DNA of 64,000 nucleotides from Lycium barbarum (taxonomy: Eukaryota > Streptophyta > Magnoliopsida > Solanales > Solanaceae), in NCBI RefSeq assembly GCF_019175385.1, contig NC_083345.1, positions 111,772,480 through 111,836,479 on the forward strand, given 5' to 3'. Each line of letters starts with the position of its first letter. Positions within the stretch are counted from its first letter, which is position 1. Below are positions 10,372-21,234 of the stretch, piece after piece. Under the pieces are notes generated by a model. The model ran no database searches and was not told where the DNA came from. It worked only from the letters and a program-made list of their open reading frames with translations. A program made the position numbers and the translations under genes.

Positions 10372-12031
10372 TTGAATAAGGCAAGATTTAGTGAGGTGGA
10401 GAAGAGAGCTGAGCAAGCTATGGCATCATTACTTGAATGTCAAACCAGATTACAAACAAATCCATCTGATATTTCACTAATGAAGGAAGAGGAAAGAATA
10501 GCAAAAGACTGTAGTATGTTGAATAAAGTAAGGGATCAGTTCCTCAGGCAAAAAAGTAAGGTGATGTGGTTGACACAAGGGGATCAAACTACAAAATTCT
10601 TCCATGCTATGCTGAAATCAAGCAGAAATAATAACAGAGTATTCACTATAAGGGACAGACATGAGCATATGCAAACTCAACCTGAAGAGGTGGTCAAAGC
10701 ATTTATAGAATACTATACTAATTTACTAGGTACAAGCAATGGGGAGAGAGATCAAGTATGTGCTGAATTAGTAAGGCAAGGACCAATATTGCAAGAGGAG
10801 CATAGAGCACAGTTGACAGATGAGATCACCAATGAGGAAATAAAGAATGTTGTATGGGCTATCCAAGGAGATAAATCACCTGGACCTGATGGATTTGGCA
10901 GTCAATTCTATAAAGATAGCCGGGATGTAGTGGGACCAGATGTAATAGATGCAGTAGAAGATTTTTTCAGAGCTAGGCAGATGCTCAAAGTGGTGAACCA
11001 CACACTAATCACCTTGATACCAAAAGAAAATCATGTGGAAGGGGTAGGTGACTTCAGAACTATAGCTTGTTGTAACACCATTTACAAGGTGATTACCAAA
11101 ATTCTGTGTACATGAATGAAACCAATACTCCCAAAAATAGTATCTGATAATCGAAGTGCATTCATAGTTGGTAGGAATATTGTACAGAATATACTAATCT
11201 GCCAGGATCTAGTGAGATTGTACAAGAGGAAAAACACCACTCAAAGCTACTTGCTTAAGATTAACCTTAGAAAGGCCTATGATTTAGTTGAGTGAGAATT
11301 TGTAAAGTAAATGCTGGTAGCACTGGATTTCGCTAAAAAAATCATTGGTTGGATTATGCAATGTGTAACAACACCTCAATACAGTATAACACTTAATGGG
11401 GGAATCCATGGGAGCATTAGGGGCAAGAGAGGGCTAAGGCAGGGGGATCATATCTCCCCCTTGCTCTTTGTCATATGTGTGGAGTATCTCACTAGGGTGC
11501 TAAATAGAGTAGGGGAAATACCAGGTTTTGAGTATCATACTAAAACTGAACGACTTATGCTTTGCTGATGATATGTTACTCTTTTGCAAGGGCAACTATC
11601 AATCAGTAATGCTACTACAAAGGGGATTACAAGCCTTCTCAAAAACTTCAGGCCTAAAGGCAAATGCTAGTAAATCAAATATATTCAGTGCAAATATGGA
11701 TGCTCAATGCTTAGAAGATATATGTAGTGGCACTGGCTACCAAAAAGGCAAGCTGCCTTTTAGGTACTTGGGAGTACCAATCTTATCCAGGAAATTAACA
11801 GCAATAGATTCTGAAATGCTGATAGAGAAAATAGGAACAAGAATTAGGACTTGGAGCACTAAAAACTTGTCATATGCTGGAAGAGTACAGCTAATCAACT
11901 TTGTATTGATGCATGTCGATTCATATTGGGCATCTAATTTCATTCTCCCAAAATTAGAGATGAAGAAATTATTGCTTTGTGTAGGAACTTCCTATGGGAT
12001 GGTCAAGATGTGTCTGAAAAATCACCATTAG
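10372..12031 (+). pseudogene. LINE reverse transcriptase, broken
   Basis: 10372-11115 carries the linker (WLTQGDQTTKFFH) and the early RT block (GDKSPGPDGFGSQFYK, TLITLIPK). A stop at about 11113 is followed in frame by RSAFIVGRNI and LLKINLRKAYD, with further stops near 11293-11310. Then come GLRQGDHISPLLF (11311-11568) and, after a frame shift, LCFADDMLLF (11528-12031). FADD is the catalytic motif of plant LINE RTs. At least three stops and one frameshift disable it. Confidence 0.85.
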
Positions 12032-12276
12032 TGGCATGGGATATGGTATGTAGGCCAAAACTGAATGGGGGACTTGGGATATTGGATAGTATTGGATAAA
12101 ATAAAGCAGCTATGCTAAATATGTCTGGAATGTGGCCCAAAAAGCAGATAATTTGTAGGTGAAGTGGGTGAATCACTTATACATAAAGGACCAGAACTGG
12201 TGGAACTATGAACCACCTGTGGGTTGCTGCTGGTGTTGGAGAAAAATTTGCACCATAAAGGACACATACAAGCAGA

Positions 12277-12474
12277 CAGAGGCGGATCTAGGATTTAAAT
12301 TTTAGGGGTTCAACATCTTAAATTTTTAGCACTAAACCATTATATTTCTAAAGTTATGGGTTCATATCTACTATTTGTTGTAATTTTAGTAAATTTTTAC
12401 ACATAAATTTATACCCTGCAACAAAAGTTTAGGATTCAATTGAACCCCAAGTTATAGAGCTCCATCCGCCTCTG
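12277..12474. mobile_element. hAT-type MITE inserted in the LINE
   Basis: 198 bp, ends cagaggcgga / tccgcctctg. It is flanked by octamers caagcaga (12269-12276) and caagcagg (12475-12482), an 8-bp duplication with one mismatch. LINE coding similarity resumes directly after it, so it inserted after the LINE arrived. Confidence 0.85.
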
Positions 12475-12482
12475 CAAGCAGG

Positions 12483-13081
12483 GATATGTGGAGGATGGAT
12501 AGTTAAAAGCTGATGGCAAACACACCATCCAGAGTGGGTATTATTGGAGGAAAGGTGAAATGGAAGCATGGCATGGGAGCAGATGGGGTTGGAATATGAC
12601 TAATACTCCTAAGCATTGCTTTATTAGCTGGTTAGTAGTGCATAATAGATTACTAACGAGACAGAGACTTCAGATGATTGGAGTAACTGATGATGAGAGT
12701 TGCATACTGTGTGGAGGAGCAGAGGAAAGTATTAAACATCTATTCTTTGAATGCTACTTCTCAAAGATATGTTTAACTGATATAATGCAATGGATGGGAC
12801 TAACGATACAGAACACTGAGCTACATGGGCTATAGAGAAGGATGACAAGAATCAGGAAAGGAAGAAACTGCAGCGATTTCATTGCTGCAACAGTAGTGGC
12901 ATTAATATACAACATCTGGAGGGCCAGAAATGATGCAATATGGAAGAAGGAGGTTCCATTAGCAAGGTTGATTTGTGACCAGCTCAAACAAGAGGTATAC
13001 ATTAGAGTAAAAAGCAAAAGGGAAAAGAAGAAGAGTAAAGCAGGAAGGAGATGGATTGGGAGTCTATACCTGCACATATAG
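12483..13081 (+). pseudogene. LINE ORF2 C-terminus (zf-RVT-like)
   Basis: 12560-12835 reads PKHCFISWLVVHNRLLTRQR then CILCGGAEESIKHLFFEC, the zinc-binding reverse-transcriptase region at the ORF2 C-terminus. A stop (about 12833) separates it from 12842-13081, which ends in a basic segment. The 3' UTR and A-tail follow. Confidence 0.75.
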
Positions 13082-13227
13082 TAGTTTTGCATAATTGTTG
13101 CTATATTTTATTCTTTGTTATTGCATATAGATAGAGTCTGGAAGGACGCCTCATATTCTTAAGGAAAGGGATACAATGTAAGTTCTTATTCTGGTGATTA
13201 ATAAAGCTTTCTTTTCATTAAAAAAAA

Positions 13228-13336
13228 CATCTATTATATATACATAAAAAATAATTTTAACCTTATATATATAATATAATTTTTCGTCGAGGGGATTCAT
13301 CCTGAACCCCCTGGAGCCTACCTAGCTCCGCCCCTG
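13228..13336. mobile_element. Right half of MITE split by the LINE
   Basis: Begins catctattatatatac immediately after the LINE A-tail and ends gctccgcccctg. See the left half at 8709-8788. Confidence 0.65.
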
Positions 13337-13651
13337 CACTTGCCAACACTACAACACTACATAATTTTTACCATAGTATTAATTATTTTAGCTTCTCTAC
13401 ATAATAGTATCAAATTTTCTACAAAGTCAACTTCATCTAATCTTTTATGTTAACTGCAATTATTAATCAGAAAAATAAGGATAAACGGATCCACTCACAC
13501 TTGTTACTTTCAACTCCATTTTTTTTTTTTTAAAGAAGAATCTTAAGTATATACTTCCTTCGTTCCATTTTTAAACAACTTTTGTTCGTTTAAAAAGGAT
13601 GGAATATTCCTGTGTTTTCTTAGCGTGAAGCTTTTATAATCACATAAATAT

Positions 13652-13872
13652 TATGCTCTTCTGTCTCAATTTATGTGATGCACTTTTCTTTTTAGTTTAT
13701 TCCAAAAGAATGTACCTTTCTATATTTAGAAACAATTTAACTTTGTGATAAGATTTTCTGTCATACAAATATCTAGGGCTTATTTTGGATCATAAGTTTT
13801 AAAAGTCTTCATTTCTTTCTTAAACTTCGTGTCTAGTCAAATGATGCCACATAAATTGAGACGGAGGGAGTA
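13652..13872. mobile_element. Stowaway-like MITE
   Basis: Inverted ends ctgtctcaatttatgtgatg near the left and cacataaattgagacggagg at the right. Same family as the copy in the decarboxylase intron (34983-35226). An additional partial terminus of similar type (cttccttcgttccattttta) lies just upstream at about 13553. Confidence 0.6.
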
Positions 13873-13924
13873 ACATATTTAAGCTCATAAGTTTCAAAAG
13901 TTCTATAGATACACAAATATTATG

Positions 13925-14178
13925 GCACTCCCTCTGTGCCAAAATACTTGTCATATTCCACTTCTTGGGAGTCAAGCTACATAATTTTCGACCAATACCT
14001 TAAAATATATTTTTCCACCTTATTGATATAAGAAGAATGGGAGCTTATATTACTTTTCATATAGTCAATATAAATTTTAAGTTTAAATATTAAATTAATA
14101 TATTCAATTTAACTTCAAAAGTTAGTCAAATTAATTCTTAATAAGCATAATTTAACAACTATTTTGAAATAAAGGAGT
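13925..14178. mobile_element. Stowaway-like MITE, second family
   Basis: Left end actccctctgtgccaaaata and right end ttgaaataaaggagt are imperfect inverted matches around a non-coding AT-rich core. Boundaries are approximate. Confidence 0.5.
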
Positions 14179-14446
14179 ATTTAAAATCACAAATTTTAAA
14201 AATTCTTTCTTTTTTATGAAATTCTGTGTCAAAGTCAAACTGTAACAAATAGTGAAACTGAGGGAGCAGATCAAGAGTGCAACCAACATTACAATGAGAG
14301 AGATTTAAGAGCACGAGTTACATGTCGCTTTTACACCAATGATTCCCATTTGGGACCACTTTTTCCGTTTGTCAATGACTTTTTCCATTAGTCCCTACTA
14401 ACTTTTTTCCATCCAAAGTCTCTAATGATCGTGCCATGATAGAATT

Positions 14447-15355
14447 TAAGAGTGTACATAGATTGAATTGGTTCGTTTTTTTTTTTTAAATATCAAATCA
14501 AATTAATTATGTCAGGTTTTTAAATTGATAAATTAAATCAAATCAATAAAAGTCTGATTTTTTCGACCTTGGGTTTTTCGGGGGTTTTTTTTTCCCGGAA
14601 AAATCTTCGTACAAAATATAACTTTTACTTCAAATATTTCTTTAGTCCTAGTAAGATATAACTTTACAAATAAGGTGTTTCTTAAAAAATAACAAAAATG
14701 TGAAAATGAGTGATGACATTGTAATAAAATATTCAACAAAAATATAATGACATAGCATAAAATAAATATTGCTAATTAATACTGAAAATGATCATCATCT
14801 AAAAATACTAAGTCATGCTAAAATAAGTACGGCTAATAAGTATTAATTACATGACAAAGAAAGAATTAAGTTATGTATTTTTATTGTCTAAATTAATAAT
14901 GCAAAACTAAAGAATAGATATCCAACATTATTGTTATTCCTAATGTTAAGATTGAATTACTTTTATTATTAGCATTAGTATTGATTTGGACTTTATTTGA
15001 ATTACTAATACCTACGGGCTATAAAACTTATTGAAACATTCAAAATTCTAATTCCAAACTTGAAATAATATGTAAAAAGACAAAAACTATGAAAAAACTT
15101 AAGAAATATTTATAAGTTACATTATAAGTAAATATTTTAGGAATAAAATATATTAAAAATTTATATACATGTAATGTCGGGTTGGTTTGGTTTCGGTTTG
15201 ACTTCTTTTAGTTAAAACCAAACCAAACCTATTATGGTCCTTTTTTTTTTTTCAATACCAAACCAAGTCAAACCAAACCACTAGTCGCATTTTTTCTCGG
15301 TTTGATTCGGATTAATAATTTGGCGCGATTTGTCGGTTTTGTTTGTACACCCCTA
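14447..15355 (-). mobile_element. Non-autonomous hAT element, tgtaca-TIR family, copy 1
   Basis: 909 bp bounded by TAAGAGTGTACA and TGTACACCCCTA, with flanking octamers atagaatt (14439-14446) and atagaact (15356-15363), 7 of 8 identical. Subterminal runs of aaccaaacc/ggtttggtt give it a foldback look. Interior similarity shows it is the same family as 45247-46191 in the opposite orientation. No transposase. Confidence 0.8.
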
Positions 15356-15363
15356 ATAGAACT

Positions 15364-15868
15364 TATAGAGTGGTGGTTCCACAATATTTCGCATGCTCTT
15401 TTAATCTTTTTCTTTTCTCCATTTTTCTATTGTCTTGCCAATTTTCACATGATTGTTTCCTCCATTTTCCTATTATCTTGCCAATTTTCACATCATTCTT
15501 CTTAGGATAATGAAATTAGTTTTACCCCTAACTATACGAAATGATATAACTTTGCTTTCCTTCTCTTCACCCTTTACCTCCCACGACCCCACCGCATTTC
15601 TTCATGCGCTCTTCTAATTTAACCTTCACTACTAGCACAAATTTTCTCTATTTACTTCTTGTAGACTTGGTACAAATATTTTTAAAACAACAAAATTAAA
15701 TTTAACCGCCGGGATGTATGCTTTTACTTCCGGGGCTTACACTTTTACGCTCGGGGCGTACGCCCTATGAATCTACACCTTTCATTTGCGTCCCGAAGCG
15801 TTTTTGGTATGCCCTATCCCGAGACTCGCCCCAAAAACGCCTTTGACAACACTGTCAGGGACATATAA
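15364..15868. other. Intergenic; GC-rich repeat remnant at 15700-15868
   Basis: 15364-15700 is AT-rich with nothing recognised. From 15707 there are repeated ccggggc / tcggggcgtacgccc strings, ending caaaaacgcctttgacaaca at about 15850. This is the look of a small dispersed TIR element and marks the edge where copia sequence starts. The 5' half of that copia element is missing. Confidence 0.45.
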
Positions 15869-18800
15869 TTTTAGTGGTCATGGGCAACAGAGTTTCTGTA
15901 CTGGAGTCATGGACAGGTCAGAATTTTCACACTCACAAACATAATCAGGAAATAAGGCACAATGCTGGTAAAGGCCAAGGTCAGGGATATGGCACAAAAA
16001 AGAGTACGAATATTGGAATTTGAGAGCCATGCGTATGGAATTTACTCAAGAACAATATCAATAAATTTTACAAATAATGCTGAACAAGGACAAGACCACT
16101 AATATAGCAGCTAATGCAGTTGGGATTGTCATTTCTTTACTTACAAGAGATGTAGAAGCTAAATGGATTGTAGACAGTGGAGGCATAAATCGCATGGTGA
16201 AAGATTCTAGTATATTGTCCATTATTAGTAAACAGGAGAGTATGAAGGTCCATTTAACTAATGGAAGTTGAACTCAGTATCTATGTCTGTTCTTCTAAAT
16301 CTTGGTTTCGATTTAAATTTTAGTCGCAATGGTGTTAGAATTACTCAGGACAATGTTATTTATGGTTTTGGACTTTGTTATGATGGTTTTATCGTTTTAG
16401 ATTGTAATCCTTCAATTTATGACTATTATTTTGACCGTTGTGTAATGACATGTTATTCTAGTAACAGTGATGTTGATGTTATTACATGGCATGCTATATT
16501 AGGTCACAGAGGGCAAGACCAGCTGAATAGATTGGCAGAGCATTTGAGTGCTTTCTCCAAAATTGAAATGCCAACTCGTGAAAATTGTCTTGCTGGAAAG
16601 ATTACACGTAAACCATTTGGGAAGGCTAAGAGAGCTGATTCCCCTTTGCAGTTAATCCATTTCTGATATCTATGGTCCAATGAATGTGAGTTAAGGTCTG
16701 ATGCTTTATATTTCATTACATTTATTGATGATTTCATGTACTTTGGTTATGTCTATTTGATTTCTCATAAATCAGAAGCTCTTGGATGCTTTAGAAAATA
16801 TATGAATGAAGTTGAGAATCAATTAAATAAAAGTATAAAGACTTTAAGAACTTATAGAGGCCGTGAATATTTATCAAAACAGTTTGAAGCATTATGTAAT
16901 GAAAAAGGCATTACCATACAGTTAACTATTCCCTACACACCTCAAGAAAATGGTGTAGCAGAAAGGAGGAACGGAACACTATTGGACATGACAAGGTCCA
17001 TGATGACGCAGATAAATTTACCTATCTCATTCTGGGGAGATGCGTTGTTAACTGCGGCCTACATATTGAATAAAGTGCCTTCTAAATCAGTTATTTTCAC
17101 TTCTTATGAGCTATGGACTAGTCATAAATCAAACCTGAATGATCTACGTACGAACTGGGGGTTGTGCTGCAGATGTAAAAGATCGTTTTGGTAAGTTTGG
17201 AAAATGTATCTTTATAAGATACTTAGAACACTCCAAAGGATATGTGTTCATCGGTGAATTAGAAGATGGAAGTATTACTGAAATTGCATCACGAGATGTC
17301 ACATTTGTAGAAAATGATTGTCCAAAAAGGGCGAACTAAAGGAAAGAGAGCCTCTTTATGAAATGTTGAATTTAGATGATCAGACAATGTCTTTAGACAT
17401 GTTGATAGTCAAATAGATCAAGGATTGGTTCCTGACTCAAGTGGGAGTTTTGAATCCCAAAATCCTATTGAGGAATTTGAACTTCAATTGCGTAAGAGTA
17501 CTAGAAAAGGTATACCTAAACGATCATGCGAGATTGAAGATTACATTTTCTTGGTATCTCCCATTGGATTGGATAAGCCTAATTCTGTGACTGAGGCTTT
17601 GGGAAGTCGTGGAAAAGATGAATGGATGAAAGCAATGAAAGAAGAATTGGAGTCCATGAGAACTAACAAAGTCTGGGATCTGGTTGACCTTCCTTCTAGG
17701 CATAGAGCTATTGGGAATAAATGGGTTCTCAAAGTTAATGCAAATCGGATGGGTCAATAGAAAGATACAAGACACGATTGATCGCAAAATGTTTTACCCA
17801 ACAATCTGGAACAAATTATGAGGAAACCTTTTCACCAGTTGTGAAGTTTACATCAATTCGCTTACTTTTGGCTATTGTTGCACGTTTGGATCTATAGTTA
17901 CACCAAATGGACGTGAATACAGCTTTTTTCAATGGAGAACTAAATGAGGAAATTGACATGGAACAACCTGTAGGTTTCGTCGTTAAAGGCCAAGAAAAGA
18001 AAGCCTGCAAGTTAAAAAGATCTATCTATGGCCTGAAGCAGTCTTCAAGGCAGTGGTATTTGAGATTTCATAAGGAGGTGATTTCATATGATTTCACCAT
18101 GATCGATAAAGATCATTGCATCTATGTGAAGAAGTCCAATGGAATGTTTGTAATTCTTTCCCTTTAAGTGGATGATATTTATTAGCCGGAAATAATTTGG
18201 AGTATGTGAAAAATATCAAGTCCTGGCGTTCAAAGTCACGCGACATGAAAGATATGGGTGAAGCAGACTATATATTCGGTGTTAAGATCCAAAGAGATTG
18301 TTCTAAGAAGTTTTTGGGTTTATCTCAAGAAACTTATATAAAAAAAAAAAAAAAAAAATTGGAACGCTTCCGTATGAATAGTTGCAAACCCATGGATACT
18401 GCTATAGCGAAAGGTGATACTTTAAGCCTTGAAATGTATCCAAAGACTGACAAAGAAAAGGAAAACATGTCTTGAGTTTCATATTCAAGTGTTGTTGGGA
18501 GTTTGATGTACGCCATGATGTGTACTCGTCCGGACATTTGTTATGCCATAGGTTTAGTTAGTAAGTATCAGTCCAATCCCGGAAGAGATCATTGAAAAGT
18601 TGTGAAGAGGATCTTTCGATACCTGAAAGGAACTATTGATTATTCACTATGTTATAGTGGAAATGATTTACACTTGAGAGGGTATATAGATGCTGATTGG
18701 GGTAGTGATCGGAACGATAGAAAATCGACATCCGGGTATGCTTTCTTACTTAATGGTGGTGCTATTTCATGGAAAATAAAGAAACAAACTTGCACGACTC

Positions 18801-19140
18801 TTTCATCTATGGATGCTGAGTTCGTGGCTTGTGCATCTGCAGTACAAGAAGCCGTTTGGTTAAAAAGATTCTTTGAGAATTTGGCGCAGCAAAGAATTCT
18901 CATGGATCAACTGTATTACATTGTGATAGTTAAGCGGCTAATGCATACACAAAGGATCCTAAGTATCACAACAAAACCAAACACATTGACATCAAGTATA
19001 ACTTTGTAAGAGACACAGTAGCAAGTGGAGAAGTAACTTTACAATACATACCTACGTGATAAATGATAGCTGATCCTTTTACAAAGGCGATATCTAGAGA
19101 CCTGTTTGAGAAACATGTTATGGTTCTGGGTTTGCGTATG
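15869..19140 (+). pseudogene. Decayed copia gag-pol, 5'-truncated
   Basis: Plus-strand pieces in order: end of gag and protease (16077-16271, WIVDSGGINRMV, where the usual D-S-G-A is D-S-G-G); GAG-pre-integrase (16268-16666, TWHAILGHRGQDQLNRL); integrase core (16736-17194, PYTPQENGVAERRNGT); RT (17425-17760, WVLKVNA; 17907-18167, MDVNTAFFNGEL and KRSIYGLKQSSRQW); then RNase H (18602-19009, YIDADWGSDRNDRKSTSGYA). Stops and frameshifts occur between nearly all pieces. The RT active site survives only as a broken L*VDDIY near 18167-18180. The RNase H end and a C-terminal ADPFTKA motif lie at about 19070-19090. It is the host into which the 20090-24137 element jumped. Confidence 0.85.
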
Positions 19141-20089
19141 ATATGATCATATTTTTGTATTGTAAAATGACTTGGTTGTTATAATATTTTCATCAATTTT
19201 AACTCTTGAATTTAAGTTCATATTTGATATACATGTGATGATGTAATTTTATTGATAAAGTGTGTCGAACAAGTCGCGAGATTGGCTCTCTCACACGAGC
19301 AATCGACTCTTACATTGAGGAACGTGAAGAGATGAGTTCCACCGCCATGTTATGACTTATTTTGTAAGCCAGATATGAGTTTCTCTAAGAATATGTATTT
19401 GAGGATCATTGAAGAGAGAAGCTCAGGTTAGACATCTGGAGGTGTCTAGATCAAGATCTGTACGGTATTGAATGAGTAAATGAATGAGACACACACGCCA
19501 CTATAATGTGAGAACGCCATAGCATGTGCTTCATACCACGTGTGCTAAGTGACCAATGGGTTAATTGAGGAATGGATCCCTGCTTCTTCATTTTGTGAGA
19601 CCCCAAAAAGTTACATTAACTTTTCAATGGAATACCCTTTGACCTTTGACTATTTCTTGAAGTTTTAATCAGTGTTTCTACTTTAGCATGTTACTAATAG
19701 CCATGAGTGATTCGGCAATGCAGTGCATGTCTACGAAAGTAATTGGTTTGAAACAGATAGATTCGAGTAAAAACGGGAAGACAATTAAAATTATTAATTT
19801 AACTTGTATTCACAGGCCAATCATTACACTTACCATAAGGGTGTCAAGTGTAATTGTGGATATAAAGTTAACATGAATTCGAGTTCACCTCTTAAGAGGG
19901 TGAGGGATCAGAGTGTAATTCCATATGCTAGAGGTGTTCATACACTTATAATCGACTTCTTGAATACAATAGGGTTGTAGAAGTTACTTCGTGAAAGAAC
20001 TCTAGTGTAGACCCTTATTTGAACTTGCTAGATTTTTTTAATAAAATATGTGGATTAGAAAGGGTTTCCTTGTGATTAGGGTGTTAATC
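19141..20089 (+). repeat. 3' LTR/3' region of the decayed copia, left part
   Basis: Non-coding sequence after pol, with mixed composition and no gene (a 62-codon frame at 19688-19876 has no domain). It is interrupted at 20089 by the nested element and resumes after the TSD at 24143. No matching 5' LTR was found, so the LTR start is not fixed. Confidence 0.5.
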
Positions 20090-20322
20090 TGTAGAAACTA
20101 TACAATCTTGACTTGTTCCATTCATTCACCAAGAGAGAATATATATAGGATACAATCTTGAACCCTAGTGAAACAAAGAAACTAAGATCCTAGTGAAACA
20201 AGGAAACTAACTAAAATATGGTAATTAGTGAAACAAGGAAACTAACTACTATATGGTAATTATCTCCCTACAAATATGCTACCAAATAATATCAAATAAT
20301 ATAAAGATATTATATCGCAATA
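20090..20322 (-). repeat. 3' LTR with internal 35-bp tandem duplication
   Basis: 233 bp against 198 bp for the 5' LTR. The difference is one extra copy of a 35-bp unit starting agtgaaacaaggaaactaac (two copies at about 20186-20261). Confidence 0.9.
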
Positions 20323-20340
20323 CCCCCCCCCCCCCCCCCC
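20323..20340 (-). promoter_or_regulatory. Expanded polypurine tract (18 G on minus strand)
   Basis: A run of 18 C on the plus strand directly abuts the 3' LTR at the place of the polypurine tract that primes plus-strand DNA synthesis. Copia tracts are usually mixed and shorter (such as aagggggag). Confidence 0.8.
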
Positions 20341-21234
20341 TCAAGTTGGAGCATGGGAATCAAAAATGCCCAACTTGGAAAGCAAGAAGTCAAACTGAGT
20401 TTTGCTGAGAGCTTTGGTAAAAATGTCTGCCAATTGTGAAGATGTTGAAATGTGTGACGGAGAAATCAAACCTTCATTAATTGCATCACGAACAAAGTGA
20501 CAATCTACCTCAATGTGCTTTGTTCGTTCATGGAAAACCGGATTTTTTGCGATGTGCAAAGCGGACTGACTATCACAAAACAATTTGATCGCCTTGGGAT
20601 GTTGTATACCTAAACTCAACAACATACCTCTCAGCCACTTCAACTCACAAGTGACCGCAGCCATGGACCTATATTCAGCCTCTGCAGAAGATCTAGAAAT
20701 TGTGTGCTGCTTCTTTGTCTTCCAAGAGATGGGAGATTGACCTAGAAATACTAGCCAACCTGTCAACGAACGACGAGTAAGCAGACAAACCGCCCAATTA
20801 GAATCACACCATCCCTGCAAAGTCAACTCACTGTCGGCACGTAACAAAATACCCTGTCCTGGTGTGCCTTTCAAATAACGGACCACTCGTAAGGCCGCTT
20901 CCCAATATTCAATCCGGGGTTCTTGCATGAATTGAGACAAAATATGAACAGAATATGACAAGTCCGGTCGAGTGACCCCCAAATAAATCAAACGCCCGAC
21001 TAATCTACGGTAGACCTCCGGATCCGACAACAAATCTCCATTTGCAAGGCCAAGTTTATGATTTTGCTCAATAGGGAACCCACTTGGCTTTGCACCTAGC
21101 AATCCTGCTTCAGAGATAATATCAAGAGTATACTTGCGTTGACACAAAAACAACCCTGATGAACTACGAGCTACTTCAATACCCAAAAAATATTTGAGAG
21201 ACCCAAGGTCTTTCATTTTGAAACAATCACTCAA
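20341..21234 (-). pseudogene. copia RT C-terminus and RNase H
   Basis: 297 codons continuing the reading frame of the upstream 885-codon ORF after a single TAG. It opens CFKMKDLGSLKYFLGIEVAR (RT thumb/connection). RNase H follows, with the D of LQGWCDSNWAVC, the E of SRSSAEAEYRSMA, the D of LFCDSQSALHIAKNP, and a C-terminal HVEVDCHF-like segment (here HIEVDCHFVRDAI) plus QLADIFTKAL. All the usual copia RNase H motifs are present and the frame is open to its natural stop. It cannot be made as part of the polyprotein unless the TAG is read through. Confidence 0.9.

Larger units (their letters stand above)
8789..13227 (+). mobile_element. L1-type LINE, 5'-truncated and decayed
   Basis: In order: an ORF1 remnant with zinc knuckle, apurinic endonuclease, reverse transcriptase, and a C-terminal zf-RVT-like cysteine motif. 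A 3' tail ends ttcattaaaaaaaa at 13227. This is the plant L1 layout. Multiple stops and frameshifts disable every part, and a MITE sits inside the 3' third (12277-12474). It lies inside an older MITE (halves at 8709-8788 and 13228-13336). I found no clear target-site duplication. Confidence 0.85.
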
